Of a stretch of DNA of 64,000 nucleotides, positions 22,330-34,962 are shown piece after piece (positions within the stretch are counted from its first letter, which is position 1; every line of letters starts with the position of its first letter). This DNA comes from Dryococelus australis. Taxonomy: Eukaryota > Arthropoda > Insecta > Phasmatodea > Phasmatidae. Location: assembly GCA_029891345.1 (NCBI GenBank), contig CM056994.1, forward strand, positions 220,638,491-220,702,490, read 5' to 3'. The translations under genes and the position numbers were made by a program. The notes beneath the pieces were generated by a model that was not told the origin of the DNA, made no database searches, and saw only the letters and a program-made list of their open reading frames with translations.

Positions 22330-23340
22330 ATGTACCGTGAACAATTTCCTGGACGAAGACGTCCTCATTACCAAACATTTACTGCAATCCATGATCAACT
22401 GGGAGGCACCAGAACATTGATGGTGAATAGGCCAAATTGAGGAAGATCACAAACAGTGCGCACAGCTCACTTTTGGGAAGAAATGTAGTTAAACATTAAG
22501 AATAATCCTGCAAGAAATACAATAGCAATTGCCACAGAGTTCGGTGCTCACCATAGTTTAGTATGGACAGTGTTGTGTGAACAGCTGCTTCATCCTTTCC
22601 ATCCCATGTGCGTACAGGTCATAAGATCATGACTACCCACCTTATTTGAAATTTGTATGCTGGTTTCTGCAACAGGCTAATGAAGATCCATGGCTTCTGG
22701 AACATGTATTGTTTACAGATAAGGTTCAATTTACTTAGGATGGTATGTACAATGCATACAATTCTCATTTATAGGCAAACGGAAATCCATATCAAACAGT
22801 TTTGTGGAGTCATCAGAGACGTTTTGCAGTGAATACTTGGGCCAGTATTGTGGGTGACGACTTAATTGGACCTTACATGTTGCCTCCTTGCCTCACCTGG
22901 CCAATGTACCAACTGTTCTTGCAAGTTCACCTGCCGACATTATTGGAGAAGGTACCTCTAGGTATCCGAGAGACAATGTGGTATGTATCAGCATGATGGA
23001 GCACCGGCTCACTTTGCAGACACTGTCCATATAGTAATCACCAACACTTACAGCCATCAGTGGATTGGACGAGGAGGAGCTGTAAATTGATCTGTAAGAT
23101 CCCCGGACCTCACCCCATTGGACTTCTTCCTGTTCGGATACATGAAAGCCTTAGTGTATTCGACTTCTGTTGATTCAGAGATGGAACTTGTAAGAATTCA
23201 TACAGCGACCACAATAATACAGGACACACCTCACACCTTCCCGTGAATGAGAGAATCTCTACTATGATGATACCGGTTCTACAATGAAGTTAATGGTGGC
23301 CATTTTGAGCAATTTTTGTAACATTGCTTGTGCTAATAAA
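22330..23340 (+). pseudogene. mariner-like transposase relic
   Basis: Frame-broken transposase of the arthropod Tc1/mariner type. Recognised in order: CEQLLHPFHP (22575), EHVLFTDKVQF with the first catalytic Asp at 22718, RRFAVNTWASIVGDDLIGP (22815, longest intact frame 22802-22996), HDGAPAHF with the second Asp at 22995, then RSPDLTPLDFFLFG with the third Asp at 23106, and a GGHFEQFL tail near 23296. Thirty-six codons separate the second and third Asp. All three catalytic codons survive but lie in frames interrupted by stops. Terminal inverted repeats were not located. Inactive as read. Confidence 0.85.
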
Positions 23341-23615
23341 GTAATCCAACATGTACCATTGTTTATTTCTCAATCACACCCATTAATTTCCTCGAGACCC
23401 TTGTTTTACCTGCGGATGATCAATACACAATTGGTATGTGTTTCCACCACATGATTGATAAACATAACCTATTTGTTTTGGGCTTCTCCATCATTTCTCA
23501 AAGTTTGGTGATAGCAGTTTTTAAACATCCGGTATAGTTTGTTAAATGGAGGATTAACTATATTAACATTTCATAGCACTGTTTGCAATATATAAAAACA
23601 CAGAAATCTGCCTAC
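23341..23615. other. no gene recognised
   Basis: Sequence between the mariner relic and the minus-strand exon; would be intron downstream of the exon if the gene were real. Confidence 0.4.
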
Positions 23616-23800
23616 CTTGATACGCTCAAACTCCGGCACTCTACTGCAAAGCAGTGGCCATACTTTCTCTTGAAAGAAACTGTAGTCCACTTCTAGATTG
23701 TCTATACTAGGCTCTTCTTCTGGGTTCTGGAGATATTCCAGAGATGTAGTTTCCTCCAAAACCTTCACGCCTGGATACCCAGTACCATCAATTACAACAC
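23616..23800 (-). pseudogene. FOXRED1: FOXRED1-like oxidoreductase exon with shifted frames
   Basis: FOXRED1 is a mitochondrial FAD-dependent oxidoreductase needed for complex I assembly. The minus-strand frame reads SVVIDGTG at the start and [34 protein letters not shown] at the end, matching a conserved part of the C-terminal half. It ends in a good donor, AAG|GTAGGCAG at 23616/23615. Between about 23724 and 23775 the family block [17 protein letters not shown] is present but in another frame, so two indels bracket it and the open frame reads through nonsense there. The acceptor (CTAG at 23801) lacks a clear pyrimidine tract and touches a transposon end at 23811. It may be a pseudogene copy or contain assembly errors. 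Confidence 0.75.
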
Positions 23801-23810
23801 TAGTTGTCTT

Positions 23811-25530
23811 TAGGTGGTTCGCAATAAAGTGAGTACTTTGGAAATCAAACACTGCCCATAACTGTATATATTTTAACGTAAGCAATGACTGCGATACTTA
23901 AAGTTCAGTAGGTAGCAACCTACGACAAATAGTTCCATCCTTCAACATCTTACTAGTCGTAAAGTTAAAATTGTTGCCACATGCAATTCAGTTTAATCTT
24001 GCTGTATGTAAACAAGAATGAAATGTAGCGTGATTCTAACATACATATGTTTCTAACTCTTTCACATCATTTCCTGGCTGATGGAATATTCAAGTTAGTT
24101 GGTTCATTGTTTTGTTCCGTTATTTTTTCCCCGGTCCAACAAAACGGTGGTTTACCATAAACATTATTAAAAAGGTTTGTTTGTATCTTCTGAAGTAAAG
24201 TATTAGTTAATTTTATAAATTAAATGTTTATAAACATGTTCCGAATGAAGTGGCATTGTTTATTATTGATTCATGCTGTATTTCCTCATAATTTATTGTC
24301 CCAGAAATTCTTGGCATTTCTCGTGTCAACCTGTAAAAAGTGCTGCTTCATGCAACTGACATCGGTATAAATTTGAAACCTTGAATAAACTTGAACAAAC
24401 TACAGAAGAGTGTGGTTTCGTATACTTGCAAAATGTGTTGCAATTATGACAGCTTAAATAAATGTGTGCTTTTTATTTAGTGTTTAGGTAATATTAAACT
24501 TACAATCATAAGATTTAATACATCTGCAAGATGTCCCCCATTTTGAAACAATAATGGCATGAAAATGTTTTATACTGCACGTGAAACATTCTTAGTGTGT
24601 TTGGAATACGTTTACACAGAGTTATGACACCTGTCCGAATTGCTTAATTTGTATGAGCCGAAATATCAAACATTAAGTACTAATTTCCACGACTATCCTT
24701 AAAGGTAAGAAATTTGGGGCAAAATTAGATTCTGCATTAAATGCATCAATCCAGTTTCACGAAATGCATTGTCATCGGCTGGGTAGTGTGTTTTTAATGT
24801 TGTGGTGAAGTTATGTTCATATTTGTGTACACATTTAGATCTCATAAACAAAGTGATTTTTTTTCGTAAGCAAAACTGTAAGCCTTAGCAAACATTAGCG
24901 TTATGTGCTTTAAAAACTGTGTGGGGCTGGACAAATTTACACAAAACTTGCATTGAATGACAAATATTACAGTGGAATTATGATGTAAAAATTTGGATCA
25001 ATTCTCTTCAGTCATTGAGTTTCATAACAATTGTTTTAGTTATAGTTGGTAATCATAATGAAATATCAACACCTGCCATTTGCTTGTGCTTTGTCTGGTA
25101 TTAAAATATTGATTTGTAACGTATTTATTTAATATAATTCTACTTGTAAATGTGAAACATAATTCTTAGGTCATTTAATGACGTCTTAAGACAAGTGAAA
25201 CACTGTATTATGTAAAAGTGTGTCTTTCTTTAACAGGCAAACGTTTCAGCTGTAACACACGCAGAAAAATCAATATTCACAAACCAACATTATTTGCTGA
25301 AATTAATGTGTACGTGTTTATAATGATAATAACAATATTTATTAGTTTTGTTATTTATTTAATGAGTATGTAGTGGTCATATGAGCCAGCTGATATAAAC
25401 AACAGCTGAAAGTCATATGGCAGTGATTATTTTGATAGGTACACAGAAATGAACGCAGCCAACAGGCTGAAAGTAGAAATTTAGCAGGGTTTCCAAAAGT
25501 GCTCACTTCATTGTGAACAAACAGCGTTTA
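23811..25530. mobile_element. 1.7 kb non-autonomous element with mariner-type inverted ends
   Basis: GTTCGCAATAAAGTGAGTAC at 23818 and the reverse complement of 25491-25523, containing TTCACAATGAAGTGAGCAC, form an inverted pair. Both resemble the ends of the 3085-3324 MITE. TA lies at 23811-23812 and 25529-25530. No transposase was seen between. Whether the two ends belong to one insertion is inference. Confidence 0.5.
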
Positions 25531-26689
25531 GAGTTCTTAAAACATGATGTACACAAACAGCTTCACCACTGATTTAGTAATACTAAAAAAATTAGGAGAT
25601 AGGACTTTTACCTATAAAATACTCCTTTTGAAAATTCACTGCAAGAAATTAGTAGATAGAACATTTTATAAACAAAGAAAACAAAACATAAATGCAGATA
25701 TTCACATACATAACACAGATGCATACAAAATTAGATGCAAAGACGAAATATAGCTGGATACAAAACTAATGACTCGTAATATTTTGAGTGATACTGTCTT
25801 TAATGATACATACATATAGAGTAAAACATTGATAATTTAAAATGGTTTGAACTGAAATTTTTTACTTTGAACTGTGTTATTGCAAATTATCTGCTTTAAA
25901 AATATGTTTTTACTCGGAGCTTGTCTTCTTTTCCTTCGAAAATGGTGTTAACATTGCAGAAGTATAATAACATTACAATCTATGGCTTCTATCCACATAC
26001 CATGTAACAATGCAGATCTTAGGGTATATTTACATTTACTTACATACTTTATTATTATTTTTATTATTATATATATAATTTAATAGTACTTGCTTACGGT
26101 GTCATATATTTTGATATAATTCCAAATTACTTTTTAATATATAAGTTAACAGTACAATCTTTGGTTAATTTTAATAGCTATTTAAGTAGAGATTCATTTG
26201 TTTTTAGACAGTATTTAATATTAACGTTTGTTATTTTAAATTTCCTCCTAGAGGGTATAAAGTAATTAAATGTGTATTAAACATAAGACTATCCTAGTTG
26301 TCTCTCGTCTCGCCATTGCTACTTGGTAGAGAAATATGTTATGGTCACGCAACAGCCGATCAGAGGACTGTTGTAAATTTGATTTTAGTTTGAAGTTTAC
26401 ACAGTCAAATACGAGCAAACATGTATTAAAAAGTTTTTATTTTATTTCTCATTCATAGCGCATAAACAACAGATGATAACAAACCATTTTGTTTTCATAC
26501 GAGGTGAAAGTAATCACATGTTAATGTTAATTTTAATTTACCTAGTCAACACTCTTCCCATAAATAAAAAATAGCATGAACTTAGTACCACTTACACAAA
26601 TTCTTAACACAATGTTGTTTACTAAATTTAAAAAATATCACACTATTTTACTACTTAAAACTACTAATTTGCAAGAGACAATCTTTTTT
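25531..26689. other. AT-rich DNA, nothing recognised
   Basis: A TTATT/TA-rich patch at 26050-26085. It may include part of the copia element's 3' end, but no LTR was identified. Confidence 0.4.
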
Positions 26690-28625
26690 ACTAGTTTACA
26701 AAAAATGCTGGGGTTCACAGCTTTAGTGAATATATCAGCCAACTGGCTGTCAGTAGGACAATATTTTTAAACTGAAATTTTCCTGATTTACTTGTTCACA
26801 CAGAAACTTGAACTATATGTCTATGTGTTTAGACCTTTTGGTCATACTGTCATTTTTATAATTTGAATTGTACTCTGGTTGTCAATGTTGAGGTTTACTG
26901 GAATAAATTCACCTTTGAGTTCCTTATATAGAAATTTCAAGAACAGCACTTCCTTAACACACTCACTGGTGGCAATGAATTCACTTTCTGCAAATTCACT
27001 TTCTGCAGTACTGAGTGATATAATTGGCTGTTTTCTTGTAGACTAAGCAACAGGACTCCCCATGTATAGGATGACATACCCTGAAGTACTTCTATGCGAT
27101 GTCTCGTCACCAGCATAATCTACATCACTGTAGGCATCAATAAGTGAAGTATTGAGATCTGCCGAATATACAAGTCCTAGGTTTCTCATTCCCTGAAGAT
27201 ACCTGAATATCCGGTTTAATTTTTTTACATCATGTACAGTAGGGTTTTCCACTTTTCTAGATGCCATGTTGACTGCATATGTTATATCTGGTCTAGACCT
27301 ATTTGACAGGTACAACAGGCTACCAACAGCCTACCTACATGGACAATTTACACATTCCATTCCATTAAAGTCTTCCGAGTTGTAGGTACCTGAAACTGCA
27401 GGAGTTGTTGCGGGTTTTGTGTAGTCCATATTGTATGTTTTCAACAACTGGTTCACGTATGATTCTTGATGAATGTTGATGAAGCCCTTTACATTTTCAA
27501 TTTCAAGGCCCACAAAGATTTCAGGGTTATCAGTAATTTTAACCACAAATTCAGTTTGAATTCCATCATGAACTCATCAATCTTGTCGTTCTCATTTTAA
27601 ATCACAAGACCGTAATCTACCCAGATGGCTAGAATTAAATTACCTTTATCATTCACGAAGACTGACTTGTCTGTTATAAGTTGATGCAAGCCATGTGCCT
27701 TGAGAAAGTCAACAAATCTTTTATTCCAAGCACGAGGGGCTTGTTTCAGACCACTGAGAGATTTCTTCAGTTTAATGACAGAGCCCTGTTCATCTTCAAC
27801 ACCTTCAGGTACGAGCATGAAAACATCTTGTTCTAAATTACCGTACAGAAAGGCAGTTTTTATGTCAAATTGCTTGAGGGACATGGTTTCTTTTTTAGCA
27901 TAAGCAATGAGAAATCTCAAGGTATTCAGTGACACCACAGAGCTGAATGTTTCACTATATACTCAAGTCCTGCTTTCTGTTCACAACCATGAGTGACGAG
28001 TCTAGCTTTATCTCTGTTGTCATCTTTTATCTTAAATACCCACATACTAGAAAGTAACTTCTGATTTCTTGGAATTTCTTTGTCATCAACAAACTGAAAA
28101 ACACCATTCTTTTTGAGTGAGGTCTTTTCTTCCTCTATGGATTTCAATCATTTATCCATATCTTCACCGGAAATAGCTTCTTTGTAGGACAGCATTACAT
28201 ATTCTTGCAAACATTGGGGTTTTCTTTTCATTTGTTCTTTTCTGCCCTGATGGTTGGAGTTTTCAATTTCAGTAGCTGTTTCAGGTAGAGTCTAGCATTT
28301 CTGATGTTTTTGCTGTGTCTTGGTCTGAGGGAAAAAAATGATCAACTACATCATCTTGAAGCACAGTTGTGTTTCTTCTCACTTCCATATTGTCCGCTAG
28401 TCTTAGTGACGTTTCCTCAGAATCCACAAGTGAAACTGTGTCTGCAATTATTTCTTGTGATGAATTGTTTGATGCAGAAACTGCAGTTGATTCCACAAAT
28501 GTTACATCTCTTCAGAGTTTAATTTCCCTCTTTTTTGAGTTCCATAGTCTGTAGCCATTTGTCGCGTAACCAACCATGATAAGTTTGTCACATCTCTTGT
28601 CTAGTATTATTAATAGGCACGTCGT
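26690..28625 (-). pseudogene. Ty1/copia pol relic (linker, RT, RNase H)
   Basis: Read down from 28625: an integrase tail block LIMVGYATNGYRLWNS (family: GYxxNxKGYRLWD), an acidic linker, then the RT start KKNGVFQFVDDKEIP (28110), SMWVFKIKDDNRDKARL, KQFDIKTAFLYGNLEQDVF (27865), LKKSLSGLKQAPRAWNKRF (27740). The polymerase YVDD box reads WVDY (27612-27623). Next come FVGLEIENVKGFINIHQ (27510), RSRPDITYAVNMASR (27300), the RNase H YSDVDYAGDETSHRSTSGY (27130), SEFIATSECVKEVLFLKFL (26980) and the end block QLADIFTKAVNP (26730). The domain order is intact but stops and frame changes separate pieces. Neither LTR was seen. Confidence 0.9.
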
Positions 28626-29499
28626 TAAAACTGCTCATTCCGCCATTTTCCTAACCGCCTTCCACAATAAAGTGACACAAATATAATTTCCGTATATAAG
28701 TTTAAGTTTGTTTGTATCAAGAAACGTGCGCAGTGTTGATTTTACTGAATGATTTCGCACATAAATTATTTAATGCTAGTGAGGAACAAACGTGATTTTA
28801 GTGAAGTAAACTCGCAAGGATTGCCATAGAAAAACATGTATTCAAGAGGTTACAACAGTAAGTTTGCGTATTTTGTAAATGTATTTGTAAACAGTTAATA
28901 TTATTATTTAAATGCACGTGGCCTGAAAAATGCTGCACATTCCACACTTTTATAGTGAGTGAATAATATTTGTTTGTCTACATCATAAATATGAGTGTAA
29001 GGTTAACTTCGGTCAAAGTGTGTGCATGTATATATTGCTGCATCTATACAAATACGAACAGCGACATATGTATCACGTTTCGTATTTTCATTAAAGTTAT
29101 AATTTTTGAAGCTAAATAATTTAAATGTTATTTTCATACAAGCAAAATTTTCCACTGCTCCATCAAAACAATATGCAAATCAAAATGCCACACACTCATG
29201 CCGGAATCGCATAGACCCGACCAACACAGCATGAACATGTTGACAAAATATACAAACTTAACAGCACCACAGTAGTAATTACTTTGTTAATACATCCTGC
29301 TCACATTGTGTATGGTCATAGTTCTGCAAAAACAAAGGCTCTCTCTACTACGGGGCACGTGCTGCCTATCCTCTCTCCTAGTTACAATTCAAAAAATCGG
29401 ATTTGGCCAGGGCTCGCTTCCTCCTATTGGCTAAACGAACTACGTCACTGCGAAGGTTAAGAACAAACACTGCCTACTCTCAGGAGAAAAAAAAAAAAA
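28626..29499. other. no gene recognised
   Basis: Sequence between the copia relic and the first LINE copy. The A-run at 29488-29501 abuts the LINE start. Confidence 0.4.
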
Positions 29500-32460
29500 A
29501 CTCTTAATCCATCAGAACAATAGGGGTTTGAGAATAAAATTAGAACTATTTTTCTAAAATATTAATAGTGTTGCATACTGAAACACGGTTTAATGAAAAT
29601 AGTATAGATGCATATTATTTTCCAGACATATTTTGTGTATTTCAAAAAGATAGGGATGTTGAGTGACTAGTTTCAGTAGAGGGGGAGGCATCTTAACAGC
29701 TATAAATGTTTTGACTTACCCACATGTTATTCAAAAATTTTAGATGGATAAAGAAAACATTGAATCGGTTTGGATTGAAATTAGTAGCATAAATGGAAAT
29801 AAAATTCTTATTTGTAACCTGTATCTTCCTCCGCAATTATCAGTTGCAGATCTTAGTGACTATTTTACATATCTAGAGGCCAAACTAATAAATTATCCTA
29901 ATCAAATAATAATTTTCGGTGATTTTAATATACCGGGAATTGACTGGAATACTTTACATACACAGAACATTGTGCATTATAATAATAATCTCAAAGGCCA
30001 ATCTCTCTTACAATTTACAAATTTACTTAATTTGGACCAATTTAATTTAAGTAAACCTTCATCAGAATTATTAAACTTAGTGTTTTCAAATTTATACATC
30101 AATGTTGACAAATCTATTGATCCAATTCTTGTGAAAGATACTTACCACCCTGCCCTACTATGCCATGGTAAAACAGAGACAAGAAATTTTAAAGTTAGTA
30201 AAAATACAAACTATTTTAGAAATTATAGGAAGGGAGATTACCTATTGCTATACTATTCATTAAACTGTGTGGATTGGAACCCTCTGTATCAGATAACGGA
30301 TGTTTATTAAATGGTTGATTACCTTACAGATTCTCATTGATCAGTGTATACCAAAGCAAAAAAAGAGAAATAGAAATTATCCCTTTTGGTTTTCTAAAGA
30401 CTTGATAAAATTATTAAAAAGGAAGGAACATCTTTTTAGGCTGTATAAAAAAACAAAATCTGATTTGAATTATTCACGTTTTTTGGAATATCGTAAAATT
30501 TTGAAGGATAAAATTAAATTTGGTAAAACGATTTGGTTATCGAATATTAATAACAATTTGAAACATGATCTACATGAGTTCTGGAATTATGTTAAAATAA
30601 TGAAAAAATGTTTTAAAGAAAATATAACACAGTTTATAAATAATAAGGTAGTTCATGATTCATTAGAACTTGTAGATTTATTTGGTAGTTATTTTGTAAA
30701 AATGTATGTCAAAAAAATTTCAGAGCAACTGTCCAAATGTATACCAAGGCAATAATCTACTTATTATATCACCTGTTATTTCACACAACGTGTGGTTATT
30801 TGGGTGATCAATCAGCTTAAAAGTGGCAAAGCCACAGGCTATGATGGCATACCTAATTTTATAATTAAAGGTTCTGCTATTTCATTAACCCCACCACTTA
30901 CACATATTTTTTTTCATAGTCTTGTTAGTGGTGTTTTTCATATACTTTGGAAGAAAGCAATTGTAGTTACTATTTTTAAGAAAGGCAATAAACAGGATAT
31001 AAATAACTATAGTTATATAATATCTTTGTTATGTAGTTTATCTAAAGTGTTCGAAAAGGTAATCAATAGACATTTGAATTTCCATACTAAAAATTTAATA
31101 TCTAAATTTCAACACGGCTTTCAAGCTGGGAAATGACCACCACAAATTTGTTTAACTTTGTTAATGATTTATATACTGAAGTGTTAACTAGACACCAAAT
31201 GGATATAATTTACTTTGATCATAAGAAAGCATTTGACACTTGTCAACATGTAGTTATTTAAAAAAAAAAACATCAACATAGGCCTCAATGATAAGAATAG
31301 ACACTGTCTACTCCAATTTGTATCCAGTAATGTCTGGTGTTCCTCAAGGTGGAACACACTCTCCACTGCTCTTTAACATTTTTACTAATGATATTATCGG
31401 AGTAGTGAGGCATGCTCGTGCACTTCTCTATGCCAATGATTTGAAGATTTATAAGAGTGTTAAGGAGGAGCAGGATTGTGTACTGCTACAAAAGGACATT
31501 GCTGCAATTAGAAATTGGTGTACAGAAAATGTAATGGATTTAAATGAAACCAAAACTATGTGCAACACGTTCACTAGGAAAACTAATCCTACTATATATA
31601 ATTATTTTGTTAATAATATTGTAAGCAATAGAGTAGACTACATTCGTAACTTAGGAGTGATTTTAGATGGTAAATTATTCTTTCATTGTCATGTCAATAG
31701 CCTAATTAATAATATTAGTCCTACATTTGGTCTAATTAAATATATCACTTTCACAGCTTCCACACCTGATTCGTTACTATATTTGTATTATTCTTTAATT
31801 AGGTCTAAGCTTGAGTACTGTTCTGTAATACGGAATAACATTACAAACACTCATGCAACTAGAATTGAAAATGTTCAAAAATATATATATATTTAAGATA
31901 TTATGTCTAAGATTTTCTAAAGGACAAGATTTTATACATAGTAATGAACTTGTAAGATACAAGTCCCAAAATCTTAAATTACGTAGAGAAATTTGTGATG
32001 TCTTATTTTTAATTGACTCATTTCAATCTTATGTACAATGTTCATATATTTTTAATAATTTAGTGTTAAGGGTTACAAATTATAAACATAGAGTTTCACA
32101 CACTTTTTCTTCTTTAAATCTTAGAAGAGATATAGTTTATAGATGTGTAGAAAATTATAATAAATATTTCTGTAATTATGATCCATTTATAGGAAGAAAA
32201 ATTACATTTAGTGATTTATATAAACATTATATTAAATATTAGTAATGTATTTTTGTGGCTTTAACTCTTAAAAGTATTTTTTTCAGATTTGCTATCCTCT
32301 TAATTACTTATATTTTCTAACAATATTACTTGTGTTTGTATGTTTACTGTTATTGTCTTTGTCCAATGTATATTGTGAGTGTTATGTATTGTTCTGTGTT
32401 TTATCTGTAGTTAGTTTATATGTTTTATGTAACTGTGTCCCCCCCCCCCCCACCTTAAAG
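29500..32460 (+). mobile_element. LINE copy 1 (APE endonuclease and reverse transcriptase)
   Basis: First of five related non-LTR copies. The endonuclease begins near 29505, where NRGLRIK matches NVRGLRTK of copy 3; its best frame, 29744-30310, shows LYLPPQLSV and IIIFGDFNIPGIDW, the APE catalytic block. RT pieces: SGKATGYDGIPNFIIKG (30822), PLLFNIFTNDI (31360), and the polymerase box as LLYANDLKIYK (31425), so YADD has become YAND. The C-terminal domain runs to 32242. The 3' end is GGTGGCACAATAAATAAC at 32472-32489 after a C13 run. There is no ORF1. Frames are broken at several places, so the copy is dead. Confidence 0.85.
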
Positions 32461-33124
32461 GTGTCCAAATGTTGGGTGGCACAATAAATAACAATAAAAA
32501 TAACAATACATTTATTATTGTTATTATTATTATTAAAGAGTATTTTACTTTTCTTGATGCTAAATTAACCAATTACTCCCATCAGATAATAATTGTAGGG
32601 GACTTTAATATACCGGGCATAGACTGGAATATTTTTCACAACCAAAACATTGTTCATTATTACAGTAAACTTAAAGGTCAAATTTTATTAGAATTCATTA
32701 GTTTTCTTAACCTTGAACAGTTTAATTATGCCAAACTATACTATGAATTATTAGATTTAGTTTGTGGCAATGTTTACATTAATGTTGAAAAATCCATTGA
32801 TCCAGTTGAGGAAGATAATTATCATCCAGCACTTTGTTGTCAGGGTCTAGTAGCTGCTCATAAAAACCAATCTAATGATTTTAATTCTAAAAGAAATAAT
32901 CAAAAAAGAGATTACATGTCCTTATACTTAGCAATTAAATATTTTTATTGGTATCCCATCTATCAAATGGATAATGTTAATGTTATGGTTGATTACTTAA
33001 CAAATAACTTACAAGTATTAATTAATCAATTCATACCAAAATCTAAACATGTAAAAAAAAATATCCAGTCTGGTTCTCTAAAGATTTGATCAAATTGTTA
33101 AAAAGGAAACAGCACTTCTTCAGG

Positions 33125-33126
<2 letters not shown>

Positions 33127-33208
<82 letters not shown>

Positions 33209-33210
33209 AA
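33127..33210. repeat. (TA)n microsatellite
   Basis: Long AT dinucleotide run inside LINE copy 2, replacing coding sequence after the endonuclease. Confidence 0.95.
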
Positions 33211-34536
33211 TAGAGTATAACTATACCTGCTTCTCTAAATTTAGAAAAATGGTAAAATTTACATTAAAAATTGATTTAAAAAATCTGGCTATCTGAAATC
33301 AATGATAACTTACTGGTTGCAATGAAATCCAAAATTTTATAATTAAAGGTTGCGCCAACATCTTGACCCCTATTTTAACTCGCATATATAATTATAACCT
33401 TACTTGTGGTATTTTTCCTCATGCTTGGAAGCAAGCAATAGTAGTTCCCATTTTTAAAAAAAGAAAATAAGCATGAAGTTAGTAACTATAGACCTATCTC
33501 ATTATTAAGTAGTTTTTCTAAAGTTTTCGAAAAAGTAATTTTCAAACACTTATCTTTTATTACAAAAAATTTAATATACGAGTCCCAACATGGTTTTAAA
33601 ACAGAGAAAATCACAACAACAAATCTGTTCAACCTAGTTAACGATTTATACTCTGAAGTAACTACACAAAAACAAGTGGATGTTATATTTTTTGATCTAC
33701 AGAAGGCATTTGATACATGCCCACATCAAATAATTTTGAATAAGTTACGTGCAATTGGGCTTGATTTTTTAATTATTTAATGGTTTGCTAATTACTTTAC
33801 AGACAGAACTTTTAAGATAAAAATGGAAAATTCTTTTTCGAAATCTCACAATGTTTCTTCCGGAGTTCCGCAAGGAAGTACTTTGGCTCCGCTACTCTTT
33901 AATATTTTTATAAACGATATTGTCGGCGTAATAAGGCACTCGCAGGCACTTCTTTACGCAGATGATCTAAATATTTATAGAAATGTTAAAGATGGTGGAG
34001 ATTGTACGTTATTACAAACTGATATTGTAGCAATTCATGATTGGTGTTTACTAAATTCAATGGGACTCAACACAGAGAAGACAATATGCATCTTATTTAG
34101 AAGAAAAACCAATCCTATTTATTATAAATACCATGTTTATGTGCTAATTAATATAGTAGAACATGTAAGAGATCTCGGAATTATCCTTGATTCTAAATTA
34201 TACTTTCATGTACATGTAGATAGTTTAATTAACAACACAAATTGTACTCTAGGTTTAATAAAATTCATTACTTTTTCTGCTACTTCTTTCGATTCACTAT
34301 TATGTCTCTATTATTCACTAATTAGATCCACATTAGATTACTGTTCAGTAATATGGAATTATATCACACTGACAGAGATTGCAATAGATTAGAAAATATA
34401 CAAAAAAAGGTATTCAAATTGATTTTTAATAGATTTTCAACTAGTGTAGGATTTAATTACAATAATGCATTAGTTAGTTTTAATACCCAAACATTAAAAG
34501 AACGTCGTGAAACTAACAACGCATTATTTTTAAAAT

Positions 34537-34962
34537 TAGGTATTTCGTTAGTTTCTGTGGCCTTGCTACTTTTAAATTTTTTAATAACCCATTGAACCAT
34601 TCCTTGAGTGATTGAAGGAGTTGATAAAAGTAAACAATTTTCAAAACATTTACTTTGCAAATTGAAGTTCTGGGATGAGTGTACATATACTTCAGCGAAA
34701 TGTTTACAAAATACAGCTTTAGGATCTTGAACCATTTTACCATTGGATATTAGAGTTTTGGTTACATTGTATCCATTTTTCATAGTTTTAACATAGTTCC
34801 AGAATCTGTTCAGGTTATGTTTCAATTCATCATTGATTTTGGATTGCCACTTACTTTTATCAACTTTTATTTTATCCTTCACTGCCTTCCTGAGGTCAGA
34901 AAAGCAAGAATAATTATATTCAGATTTGGTTTTTTATGTAGTCTAAAGTAGTGAACTTTTCT
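34537..34962 (-). repeat. inverted LINE block, near-identical to 37620-38045
   Basis: On the minus strand this stretch encodes KDKIKVDKSKWQSKINDEL and LLSTPSITQGMVQWVIKKF, the linker and RT start of the LINE. Compared by eye with plus-strand 37620-38045 of copy 3, I count about 5-6 differences in some 426 bases. It sits within copy 2 in the opposite orientation. Confidence 0.85.

Noticed and set aside
22038..22378. Minus-strand ORFs containing LLRESNPDWPPP and EGVEPRLAAS
   Set aside because: Such text commonly comes from tRNA-like repeat sequence read as protein; here it spans GGGGTTCGACTCC in repeat Y.
34457..34882. Separate minus-strand gene inside the LINE cluster
   Set aside because: It is the inverted duplicate of copy 3's linker and RT start, not a new gene.
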